64,000 bases of DNA from Hyphomicrobiales bacterium (GTDB taxonomy: Bacteria > Pseudomonadota > Alphaproteobacteria > Rhodospirillales > JACKKN01). The stretch covers positions 62,001-126,000 of the forward strand of contig JACKKN010000006.1 in the NCBI GenBank assembly GCA_024236415.1, read 5' to 3'. Of this stretch, positions 42,129 to 51,008 are shown piece by piece; within the stretch, counting starts at the first letter, position 1; the number at the start of each line of letters is the position of its first letter. The notes beneath the pieces are model-generated. The model was not told the DNA's origin and did not search any database. It saw only the letters and a program-made list of their open reading frames with translations. The translations under genes and the position numbers were made by a program.

Positions 42129-42710
42129 CTACAGCACCTCGATGGTCTCGATCATCTTCTCGGCCCGCTCGCGGTAGGCGGGAAAGTAGTGCAGGTGCGC
42201 GCCCTCGAACAGGATCATGCGCAGCTTGCCGTCCTTCTCGAACCCGACCGCGAACCCGTCCTTCAGCAGGCCGCCCTTGGTGGCGTAGGCATAGTCGAAG
42301 CGGAACCCGTCGCGGCCGCCCAGGACCTGGGGCCGGACGCCCGAGACCTTCACCTTCTGGGCGCCGCCCATGGTCTGGGTGGTCTCGAACAGCTCGGCCA
42401 CCTCCAGCGGCGACATGCCCTTGCGGTACACCGGCGCCTTCACGTCCTTGGACCCGCTGTCCTTGACCTTGAACAGGGGGTCGCCGTCGTCGATGGCCTT
42501 GATGAAGCGCATGTAGTGCAGCAGCGGCCCGTGCACGGTCCACATCTCGTCGCCGCCCACCTCGATCCGGTTCCAGGCGATCTGCGGGTGGACGCGGAAG
42601 GAATCGCCCACCTTCACCGGCTTGCCGGCATCGACCTTGGTGATGGACTGGCAGGCGGCGGCGGTGGCGCACAGCAGCGCCACGGCCAGCAGGCGTGTTG
42701 CCCGATGCAT
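42129..42710 (-). CDS. Putative lipoprotein, function unknown
   Basis: 193 residues with AAGGAGG six bases before the ATG. The signal peptide LLAVALLCATAAAC ends in a plausible lipobox (Cys about residue 20), though the -3 residue is Ala rather than Leu. The mature part is moderately polar (FRVHPQIAWNRIEVGGDEMW, VRPQVLGGRDGFRFDYAY) and has no known domain. Its ATG overlaps the stop of the M48 gene by one base. It is the last gene of the coupled cluster. Confidence 0.75.
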   Translation of the reverse strand: MHRATRLLAVALLCATAAACQSITKVDAGKPVKVGDSFRVHPQIAWNRIEVGGDEMWTVHGPLLHYMRFIKAIDDGDPLFKVKDSGSKDVKAPVYRKGMSPLEVAELFETTQTMGGAQKVKVSGVRPQVLGGRDGFRFDYAYATKGGLLKDGFAVGFEKDGKLRMILFEGAHLHYFPAYRERAEKMIETIEVL

Positions 42711-43984
42711 CAGCTTCCTCCTTGGATCATGAACCGGATCATGGCCGCGTCCTCGGCCTGGGGCGTCAGTTCCAGGTACCGGGCGAAGGCCGCGCGGGCC
42801 TCGTCCTGGCGCCCGGCCTTGCGGTGCACCAGGCCCACCGAGCGGTGCACGGCGGCCGGCGCGTCGCCGTCGGCGAGGGCCTTGGCGTAGGAGTCCAGCG
42901 CCTTCTCGCCGTCGCCGTCGTCGCCGCGGATGCGGTACAGCTCGCCGATGGCGTAGTGGATCTCGGCCGGCCGGTCGCCGTCCTCCAGCAGGCCTTCCAG
43001 CATGGCCATGGTCGGCTTGAAGGTGCGCTTCTTGATCTCGTCGCGCAGGAAGGCCATGCGGTGCGGCGCCACCGCGGCCAAAAACCGTTCCCGCCCCAGG
43101 GGGTCGTCGCCGGTCGCCACCGTGACCGCGGGGGCCAGGCGCGCCAGTTCGCGCTGGCGCTCGTCCGACGGCGGGTGCGAGGCGGCGAACAGGCTGCCCC
43201 GGGCGTTGTCCGAGGCGTCCGTCTCGCGCTGGATGTTGGCCCACACCTTGGCCGCCTCGCGCGGGTCGTAGCCGGCCCGGCCCATCAGCACCAGGCCGTA
43301 GCCGTCGGCCTCGCGCTCGTTGTCGCGGCTGTAGGCCTGCAGGCCGCCGATGGTGGCCAGGGCGGCGACGTTGCCGACGATGCCGACCCCGGCCATGGCG
43401 GTGACGACCTGGAAGAACACCAGCCCGTTGGTGGCGTCGCGGATCTTCTCGAACCGCTGCAGGCTGTGGCGGCGCAGGTAGTGGCCGACCTCGTGGCCGA
43501 CCACGGCGGCGAGCTGGGCCTCGTTGCGGACCCGCAGCAGCAGCCCCGACCAGACCTCCATCACCCCGTTGGGGTACATGGCGGCGTTGAAGGCGGGCTG
43601 GCGCAGGACGTAGGTGCGGACGCTGTTGCAGTATTCGCCGGCGACCCGGCACACCACGCCGGCCACATAGGCGTTCAGGGCCGGGTCGGTGACCCGGTTG
43701 CCGGCCGACTGCATCCGGTTGGTGACCCGGTCGATCTGCATCCACAGGCCGGCCTCGACCGTGGACGCCGCCGGCCGCTGGCCCGGCGACAAGCTGGCCA
43801 CCTGGTACCCGGCCAGGACCGCCCGCGCCTGGGCCGCCGATTCGTCGGCCACCCCCGCCGTGCCGCCGCCGTCCATGACCTGGGCGGCGCGCACCGAGTC
43901 GTCGTACACCTTGGGATTGCCGACGCAGGCCGCGGTCAGGGCCGCCGCCGCCAGCACCGCGGCCAGGGGCCGGGCCGGGATCAT
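42710..43984 (-). CDS. M48-family metalloprotease lipoprotein with C-terminal TPR-like repeats
   Basis: 424 residues from the ATG at 43984. The signal peptide AVLAAAALTAAC ends in a lipobox Cys, so the protein should be anchored to the envelope. The zinc site is VVGHEVGHYLRRH (about residue 159), with the third ligand in NEREADGYGLVLMGRAGYD. The C-terminal ~100 residues contain TPR-like helices (HYAIGELYRIRGDDG, HRSVGLVHRKAGRQDEARAAF). The domain order is like BepA/LoiP, periplasmic proteases guarding outer-membrane assembly. Its start overlaps the preceding lipoprotein stop (ATGA). Confidence 0.92.
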   Translation of the reverse strand: MIPARPLAAVLAAAALTAACVGNPKVYDDSVRAAQVMDGGGTAGVADESAAQARAVLAGYQVASLSPGQRPAASTVEAGLWMQIDRVTNRMQSAGNRVTDPALNAYVAGVVCRVAGEYCNSVRTYVLRQPAFNAAMYPNGVMEVWSGLLLRVRNEAQLAAVVGHEVGHYLRRHSLQRFEKIRDATNGLVFFQVVTAMAGVGIVGNVAALATIGGLQAYSRDNEREADGYGLVLMGRAGYDPREAAKVWANIQRETDASDNARGSLFAASHPPSDERQRELARLAPAVTVATGDDPLGRERFLAAVAPHRMAFLRDEIKKRTFKPTMAMLEGLLEDGDRPAEIHYAIGELYRIRGDDGDGEKALDSYAKALADGDAPAAVHRSVGLVHRKAGRQDEARAAFARYLELTPQAEDAAMIRFMIQGGS

Positions 43985-44709
43985 TTGGGGAAGCCGGTCA
44001 GCAGCACGTCGACGGTCTCCTGGGCGCCCTCGGCCTTGCGCAGGTCGCCCTCGGCGCGGGCCAGGCGGTTGAACCAGACCAGGTCGCCGCTGTTCAGGTC
44101 CACCAGCGAGGCGAACCCCGCCTGGCTGCCGCCGTGCACCGGCACCCGCAGCAGCGCCAGCGCGATGATCACCGCCACCCGGCCGGCGCTGGTATAGGAA
44201 TCGCGCACGAACACGAACATGGCGTAGTCGGCGTTGTAGTGCTGGCGCAGGGCGCCGATCTCCGCGCCAAGGCTCCAGTCGAAATTGTTGTCCTTGGTCG
44301 GCAGGGGCATCAGGCCGCCGGCGTCCCGGTACTGGTGCAGCAGGATGGACCGGCCCACCGCCTCGTGCAGCTTCACCAGTTGCAGGCGCGTGTCCTCGGT
44401 GGGCAGGTCGGCCAGGTCGTCGTCGGCGAGCACCAGCTCGGCCTGCTGCGCCGCCAGCTTCGTGCGCACGTCCTCGAGGATGAAGTTCTTGGCCTTGGCG
44501 GTCCATTCCGCGTTGGGTTCGACCACGCCGCCGGCGTTTAGCAGGCCCAGCTCCACGTCGATGGGCATCAGCACGATGCGCAGGGGGCCTTCCTTGCGCT
44601 GCAGCTTCTCGGTGGTGGAAAACTTGCTGGTAACGCAGCCGCTGGCCAGGATCGCCAGCAGCAGAACCGGGACAAACTTCAGTCGCCCGAGGCCGGTCGT
44701 CGTCGCCAT
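43981..44709 (-). CDS. Putative lipoprotein with CsgG/GNA1162-like fold, function unknown
   Basis: 242 residues from the ATG at 44709, which has GGGGGAAGGGA before it; the frame is open further upstream but unsupported. Signal VPVLLLAILASGC has a good lipobox. The body (RIVLMPIDVELGLLNAGGVVEP, DYAMFVFVRDSY, SLVDLNSGDLVWFN) resembles alpha/beta lipoproteins in the CsgG/DUF799 group that build or guard envelope complexes. First gene of a three-gene cluster with an M48 protease. Confidence 0.72.
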   Translation of the reverse strand: MATTTGLGRLKFVPVLLLAILASGCVTSKFSTTEKLQRKEGPLRIVLMPIDVELGLLNAGGVVEPNAEWTAKAKNFILEDVRTKLAAQQAELVLADDDLADLPTEDTRLQLVKLHEAVGRSILLHQYRDAGGLMPLPTKDNNFDWSLGAEIGALRQHYNADYAMFVFVRDSYTSAGRVAVIIALALLRVPVHGGSQAGFASLVDLNSGDLVWFNRLARAEGDLRKAEGAQETVDVLLTGFPK

Positions 44710-44855
44710 TCCCTTCCCCCTATGCAAGATGGCCGAGCCGCTGGTCCGGATTCTAGGAGGTTCGACCCATGCGGGCAAAAGAAATGCGCCGACCCGCCGC
44801 CCCGGCGGCCGCGGAACCGTTTCCCGGCGCCCGCCCTTTGCCCTATGATCGCGCC

Positions 44856-46199
44856 ATGAACCTCTATCGCATGCTGCAGGCCCGCGCCGAGGCGGGCCGT
44901 CCGGTCCGGGTCGGATTGATCGGGGCCGGCAAGTTCGGGTCCATGTTCCTGTCCCAGGCGCGGCACACCCCGGGGCTGCACCTGCTGGGCGTGGCCGACC
45001 TGTCCGTGGACCGGGCGCGCCGCGCCATGGCCACCACCGGCTGGCCCGACGGGGCCTCGGCGCCGGCCTCCTTCGCCCAGGCCCTGGCCGGCGGCGGCAC
45101 CTTCCTGACCGAGGATTCCGAGGCCCTGATCGCCGCCGACGGCATGGAGGTGGTGATCGACGCCACCGGCGACCCCGGGGCCGGCATCCGCCACGTCCTG
45201 GCCTGCTGCCACCACCGCCGCCACGTGGTCATGGTCAACGTCGAGGCCGACGCCCTGGCCGGGCCCCTGCTGGCGCGCAAGGCCGCCGAGGCGGGCATCG
45301 TCTATTCCCTGGCCTACGGCGACCAGCCGGCCCTGATCTGCGAACAGGTGGACTGGGCCCGGGCCTGCGGCTTCCGCGTGGTGGCCGCCGGCAAGGGCAC
45401 GCTGTACATGCCCGAGTTCCACGCCTCGACCCCCGACACGGTGTGGGACCACTACGGCCTGGACGCCGCCCGCGCCGCCGCCAGCGGCATGAACGCCAAG
45501 ATGTTCAACTCGTTCCTGGACGGCACCAAGTCGGGCATCGAGATGACCGCCGTGGCCAACGCCTGCGGCCTGGCGGCGGCGCCCGGCGGCCTGGAATTCC
45601 CGCCCTGCGCCGTGGGCGACCTGGCGCGCACCCTGATTCCCCACAACGACGGCGGCTGCCTGCACCAGTCGGGCCAGGTGGAGGTGGTGTCCAGTCGCGG
45701 CCGCGACGGGGTCGACATCGCGGGCGACCTGCGCTGGGGCGTGTACGTCACCTTCGAGGCGCCCAGCGACTACGTGGAACGGTGCTTCGCCGACTACGGC
45801 CTGATCACCGACCCGTCGGGCCGCTACACGGCCCTGTGGCGGCCCTACCACCTGATCGGGCTGGAGCTGGGGGTCAGCGTCGCCTCGGTGGCCCTGCGCG
45901 GCGAGCCCACGGGGGCGCCGCGCGAGTTCCGCGCCGACGTGGTTGCCACCGCCAAGCGCGACCTGGCCGCCGGCGAGGTGCTGGACGGCGAGGGCGGGTT
46001 CATGGTCTGGGGCCGGCTGATGCCGGCCGCCGAGTCGGTGGCCCATGGCGCCCTGCCCATCGGCCTGGCCCACGGCGTCGCCCTGACCGCGCCGGTGGCC
46101 GCCGGCCAGGTGCTGCGCTGGCGCGACGTGGCCATCGACCAGGGCGGCGGGCCGGCCCGCTTCCGCCGCGAGATGGAACAGGTGCTGGCGCCGGCCTGA
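44856..46199 (+). CDS. Homoserine dehydrogenase-like protein with C-terminal SAF domain
   Basis: 447 residues from the ATG at 44856; the frame runs upstream but without a start signal. The N-terminal Rossmann domain is VRVGLIGAGKFGSMFLSQAR; VVIDATGDPGAGIRHVLACC follows. The middle has SGMNAKMFNSFLDGTKSGIEM, characteristic of the predicted homoserine-dehydrogenase-like group COG4091, and the C-terminus (DLAAGEVLDGEGGFMVWGRLMPA) is a SAF domain. It probably oxidises or decarboxylates a sugar-derived acid. The substrate is not known and it is not expected to be homoserine. Confidence 0.85.
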   Translation: MNLYRMLQARAEAGRPVRVGLIGAGKFGSMFLSQARHTPGLHLLGVADLSVDRARRAMATTGWPDGASAPASFAQALAGGGTFLTEDSEALIAADGMEVVIDATGDPGAGIRHVLACCHHRRHVVMVNVEADALAGPLLARKAAEAGIVYSLAYGDQPALICEQVDWARACGFRVVAAGKGTLYMPEFHASTPDTVWDHYGLDAARAAASGMNAKMFNSFLDGTKSGIEMTAVANACGLAAAPGGLEFPPCAVGDLARTLIPHNDGGCLHQSGQVEVVSSRGRDGVDIAGDLRWGVYVTFEAPSDYVERCFADYGLITDPSGRYTALWRPYHLIGLELGVSVASVALRGEPTGAPREFRADVVATAKRDLAAGEVLDGEGGFMVWGRLMPAAESVAHGALPIGLAHGVALTAPVAAGQVLRWRDVAIDQGGGPARFRREMEQVLAPA

Positions 46200-46318
46200 G
46201 GGGGACCCGCGAGGGGGGCCGAAAGACCCCCGATGGGGATGCCGCGGGGGCGGCCCTTGCGGCCCGCGACTGGCGGGCCTACAATTATTGCGCACTGCAC
46301 AATGACGCCGCCCATCCC

Positions 46319-47440
46319 ATGAGCACCGGACCCATCGCCGAGTACCGCGCCCGCCTGTCCGCGGGCGACCTGCGCGCCGACCCGCACCAGGCCCTGGCGG
46401 TGGAGAAGCTGCAAAGCCTGCACAACGCCCTGTCCAACTACGAGCCCGACAGCGGCCTCGCCGGCTGGAAGGCGCGGTTCGGGCTCAGCCGCCGGCGCAC
46501 CGACCCGCCCCAGGGGCTGTACCTGTACGGCGGGGTGGGGCGCGGCAAGTCCATGGTCATGGACATGTTCTTCCGGTCCGCCGACGTGCAGCGCAAGCGC
46601 CGGGTCCACTTCCACGCCTTCATGCGCCAGGTGCACGGGCGCCTGAACGAGTACCGCAAATGGAAGGGCCGCGGCGACGGCGACCCCATCCCGCCGGTGG
46701 CCAAGCGCCTGGCCGACGAGGCCTGGCTGCTGTGCTTCGACGAGCTGCAGGTCCTGGACATCGCCGACGCCATGATCCTGGGCCGCCTGTTCCAGGTCCT
46801 GTTCGAGGAGGGGGTGGTGGTGGTCTGCACCTCCAACCGGCCGCCCCACGACCTGTACAAGGACGGCCTGCAGCGAGCCCTGTTCCTGCCCTTCATCGAC
46901 CTGTTCGAGGACAAGCTGGACGTGCTGGCCCTGGACGGCCCCATCGACCACCGCCTGGAGCAGATGCGCACCATGGACGTCTACCGGACGCCCCTGACCA
47001 AGGCCAACGACCAGGCCCTGGGCGAGGATTTCCGCCGCCTGGGCGGCGGCGCCGAGCCGGCGCCGGCGCTGATCCCGGTCAACGGGCGCGAGGTCAAGAT
47101 CCCGCTGGCCGCCGACGGGGTCGGCCTGGCCACCTTCGCCGACCTGTGCGAGGCGCCCCTGGGGCCGTCGGACTTCCTCGAGATCGCCGCCCGCTTCCAC
47201 ACCCTGGTATTGGCCGGCATCCCGCGCCTGGACCCGCGCCGGCGCGACGCCGCCAAGCGCTTCGTGACCCTGATCGACGCCCTGTACGAGGCCAAGGTGA
47301 ACCTGGTCTGCTCGGCCGACGCGCCGCCCGAAGAACTGTACCCGGCCGGCGACGGCGCCTTCGAGTTCGCGCGCACGGCGTCCCGCCTGATCGAAATGCA
47401 ATCCGAGGAGTACATCGCCAAAGAGCACGTGGCCGGATGA
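46319..47440 (+). CDS. zapE: AFG1-like ATPase, cell-division protein ZapE
   Basis: 373 residues. Walker A YGGVGRGKSMVMDMFF (about residue 69) and Walker B WLLCFDELQVLDIADAM, with the AFG1-family phrase VCTSNRPPHDLYKDGLQR. ZapE is an FtsZ-associated AAA ATPase in bacteria; the homologue in mitochondria helps degrade respiratory subunits. Sited just upstream of mdh, a common alphaproteobacterial arrangement. Start chosen as the ATG at 46319. Confidence 0.94.
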   Translation: MSTGPIAEYRARLSAGDLRADPHQALAVEKLQSLHNALSNYEPDSGLAGWKARFGLSRRRTDPPQGLYLYGGVGRGKSMVMDMFFRSADVQRKRRVHFHAFMRQVHGRLNEYRKWKGRGDGDPIPPVAKRLADEAWLLCFDELQVLDIADAMILGRLFQVLFEEGVVVVCTSNRPPHDLYKDGLQRALFLPFIDLFEDKLDVLALDGPIDHRLEQMRTMDVYRTPLTKANDQALGEDFRRLGGGAEPAPALIPVNGREVKIPLAADGVGLATFADLCEAPLGPSDFLEIAARFHTLVLAGIPRLDPRRRDAAKRFVTLIDALYEAKVNLVCSADAPPEELYPAGDGAFEFARTASRLIEMQSEEYIAKEHVAG

Positions 47441-47547
47441 CCGCACCCGGCCGGCCTGGGCCGGCCGGTGCCGCTCCGCCGCCACGTTCATATTAGTTTT
47501 TAGTAATTTAGAATTCGTCGAAATGGGGGAGAGAACGGCTGATTTCC

Positions 47548-47576
47548 TTGCCTTGACTTGGAAATCACGTTAGTAA
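47548..47576 (+). promoter_or_regulatory. Possible promoter of the mdh-suc cluster
   Basis: TTGCCT at 47548-47553 and TAGTAA at 47571-47576 have a 17-base spacing; TTGACT (47553-47558) with TAAATC (47574-47579) is the alternative but with only 15 bases. This AT-rich stretch is the likely start of the mdh-sucC-sucD-sucA-odhB-lpd transcript. Confidence 0.35.
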
Positions 47577-47714
47577 ATCGCGGGTGGTTTTGCACTGCGG
47601 AATGAGAGTCCTGCGACCGGCCGAGGCGCCCGCCCGGCCACCGGTTCTTTACTGAATTTCGGTTAACTCCGCAAGTTATTCAATCCGAGGAAACTTCTGG
47701 GCAAAGGGGATACC

Positions 47715-48785
47715 ATGGCACGCAACAAGATCGCACTGGTCGGCGCCGGCAACATCGGCGGCACGCTCGCCCATCTGGTAGGTCTGAAGGAACTGGGCGA
47801 CGTCGTCATGTTCGACATCGTCGACGGGATTCCCCAGGGCAAGGCCCTGGACCTGGCCGAATCCAGCCCCATCGAGGGCTTCAACGTGGCCCTGGCCGGG
47901 GCCAGCCGCTACACCGCCATCAAGGGCGCCGACGTGGTCATCGTCACCGCCGGCGTGGCGCGCAAGCCGGGCATGAGCCGCGACGACCTGCTGGGCATCA
48001 ACACCAAGGTCATGCAGAGCGTCGGCGAGGGCATCAAGAAGAACGCGCCCAACGCCTTCGTCATCTGCGTCACCAACCCGCTGGACGCCATGGTCTGGGC
48101 CCTGCGCGAGGCCGCGGGCCTGCCCCACAACAAGGTGGTGGGCATGGCCGGCGTGCTGGACTCGGCCCGCTTCCGCTATTTCCTGGCCGAGGAGTTCGGC
48201 GTCTCGGTCGAGGACGTGACCGCCTTCGTCCTGGGCGGCCACGGCGACACCATGGTGCCGCTGCCGCGCTATTCCACCGTGGCCGGCATCCCGGTGCCCG
48301 ACTTGATCGACATGAAGTGGACCACCCAGGCGCGCCTGGACGAGATCGTGCAGCGCACCCGCGACGGCGGCGCCGAGATCGTCGGCCTGCTGAAGACCGG
48401 CTCGGCCTACTACGCGCCGGCCAGCGCCGCGGTGATGATGGCCGAGGCCTACCTGCGCGACCAGAAGCGGGTGCTGCCCTGCGCCGCCTACCTGCGCGGC
48501 GAGTACGGGGTCAAGAACATGTACGTGGGCGTGCCGGTGGTGATCGGCGCCAAGGGCGTCGAGCGCATCGTCGAGATCAAGCTGGACCGGGCCGAGAAGG
48601 CCGGGTTCAACAAGTCGGTCAAGGCCGTGTTCGACCTGGTCGACGTGATCAAGCGCCTGAAGCGCGAGGCGGCCGCCGCCACCAAGGCGCCGGCCAAGAA
48701 GGCACCGGCGAAGAAGGCGCCGGCCAAGAAGGCGCCGGCGCCGAGCGCGCCGGCCGAGAAGCCGGCGGCCGAGACCAAGGCCTGA
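47715..48785 (+). CDS. mdh: Malate dehydrogenase with a Lys/Ala/Pro tail
   Basis: 356 residues; AAAGGGGATACC precedes the ATG. The first ~315 residues are a normal NAD-dependent malate dehydrogenase of the lactate-dehydrogenase-like family: nucleotide loop ALVGAGNIGGTLAHL, the loop arginines in VARKPGMSRDDLLG, and catalytic His in VLGGHGDTMVPLPRYS (about residue 175). After DLVDVIKRLK comes a tail of about 40 residues built from four APAKK-type repeats and ending ETKA, not normal for this enzyme. It is followed 75 bases later by sucC. Confidence 0.97.
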   Translation: MARNKIALVGAGNIGGTLAHLVGLKELGDVVMFDIVDGIPQGKALDLAESSPIEGFNVALAGASRYTAIKGADVVIVTAGVARKPGMSRDDLLGINTKVMQSVGEGIKKNAPNAFVICVTNPLDAMVWALREAAGLPHNKVVGMAGVLDSARFRYFLAEEFGVSVEDVTAFVLGGHGDTMVPLPRYSTVAGIPVPDLIDMKWTTQARLDEIVQRTRDGGAEIVGLLKTGSAYYAPASAAVMMAEAYLRDQKRVLPCAAYLRGEYGVKNMYVGVPVVIGAKGVERIVEIKLDRAEKAGFNKSVKAVFDLVDVIKRLKREAAAATKAPAKKAPAKKAPAKKAPAPSAPAEKPAAETKA

Positions 48786-48860
48786 CGCCGCCGGGGCCTG
48801 ATACCGAAGCCTGACAGGGGGGGGCATGGGCCCCGCCATCACCAAAGGGGATGGACGAGT

Positions 48861-50057
<1,197 letters not shown>

Positions 50058-50059
50058 CC

Positions 50060-50935
50060 ATGGCCGTTCTCGTCAATTCCGAAACCAAGGTCATCTGCCA
50101 GGGCTTCACCGGGGCCCAGGGCACCTTCCACTCCGAGCAGGCCATCGCCTACGGCACCCGCATGGTCGGCGGCGTGACGCCGGGCAAGGGCGGCACCACG
50201 CACCTGGACCTGCCGGTGTTCGACACCGTGGCCGACGCGGTCGCCGGCACCGGGGCCAACGCCTCGGTCATCTACGTGCCGCCGCCGTTCGCCGGTGACG
50301 CGATCCTCGAGGCGGTGGACGCCGGCATCGAGCTGGTGGTCTGCGTCACCGAGGGCATCCCGGTCATGGACATGGTCCGGGTCAAGCGGGCGCTGGCCGA
50401 TTCCGACACCCGCCTGATCGGGCCCAACTGCCCCGGCATCATCACCCCGGGCCAGTGCAAGATCGGCATCATGCCCGGCCACATCCACACCCCGGGCAGC
50501 TGCGGCATCGTGTCGCGCTCGGGCACGCTGACCTACGAGGCGGTGGCGCAGACCACGGCCGCCGGCCTGGGCCAGACCACATGCATCGGCATCGGTGGCG
50601 ACCCGGTGAACGGCACCAACTTCGTCGACTGCCTGGAGATGTTCCTGGCCGACCCGGAAACCGAGTCCATCGTCATGATCGGCGAGATCGGCGGCTCGGC
50701 CGAGGAGGAAGCGGCCCAGTTCATCAAGGACAGCGGCACCAAGAAACCGGTGGTCGGCTTCATCGCCGGCGTCACCGCCCCGCCGGGGCGGCGCATGGGC
50801 CACGCCGGGGCCATCATCTCGGGCGGAAAGGGGACCGCCGGAGACAAGATCGAGGCGCTGAAAAGTGCCGGAATCCACGTCGCGGACTCGCCTGCGGCGC
50901 TGGGAAGCACCATGTTGAAGGCATTGAACGGTTAA
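50060..50935 (+). CDS. sucD: Succinyl-CoA synthetase alpha subunit
   Basis: 291 residues. The CoA-binding domain includes ICQGFTGAQGTFHSEQAI, and the phosphorylated active-site His is in RMGHAGAIISGGKGTAGDKI near residue 247. It pairs with SucC. It starts two bases after the sucC stop, so the two subunits are made together. Confidence 0.98.
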   Translation: MAVLVNSETKVICQGFTGAQGTFHSEQAIAYGTRMVGGVTPGKGGTTHLDLPVFDTVADAVAGTGANASVIYVPPPFAGDAILEAVDAGIELVVCVTEGIPVMDMVRVKRALADSDTRLIGPNCPGIITPGQCKIGIMPGHIHTPGSCGIVSRSGTLTYEAVAQTTAAGLGQTTCIGIGGDPVNGTNFVDCLEMFLADPETESIVMIGEIGGSAEEEAAQFIKDSGTKKPVVGFIAGVTAPPGRRMGHAGAIISGGKGTAGDKIEALKSAGIHVADSPAALGSTMLKALNG

Positions 50936-50973
50936 CCCACGGCCGATAAGCCTGGCCGAAGCAAACTCAGGGA

Positions 50974-51000
50974 GGGGGCGCGGGCCCCAACCGCGCCCTC
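50974..51000 (+). other. Intercistronic hairpin between sucD and sucA
   Basis: GGGGGCGCGG (50974-50983) pairs with CCGCGCCCTC (50991-51000), ten pairs around GCCCCAA, ending eight bases before the sucA ATG and perhaps hiding its ribosome-binding site. No T-run follows. It could act as an mRNA processing or stability point, setting a different level for SucA. Confidence 0.5.
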
Positions 51001-51008
51001 TGGGACCA

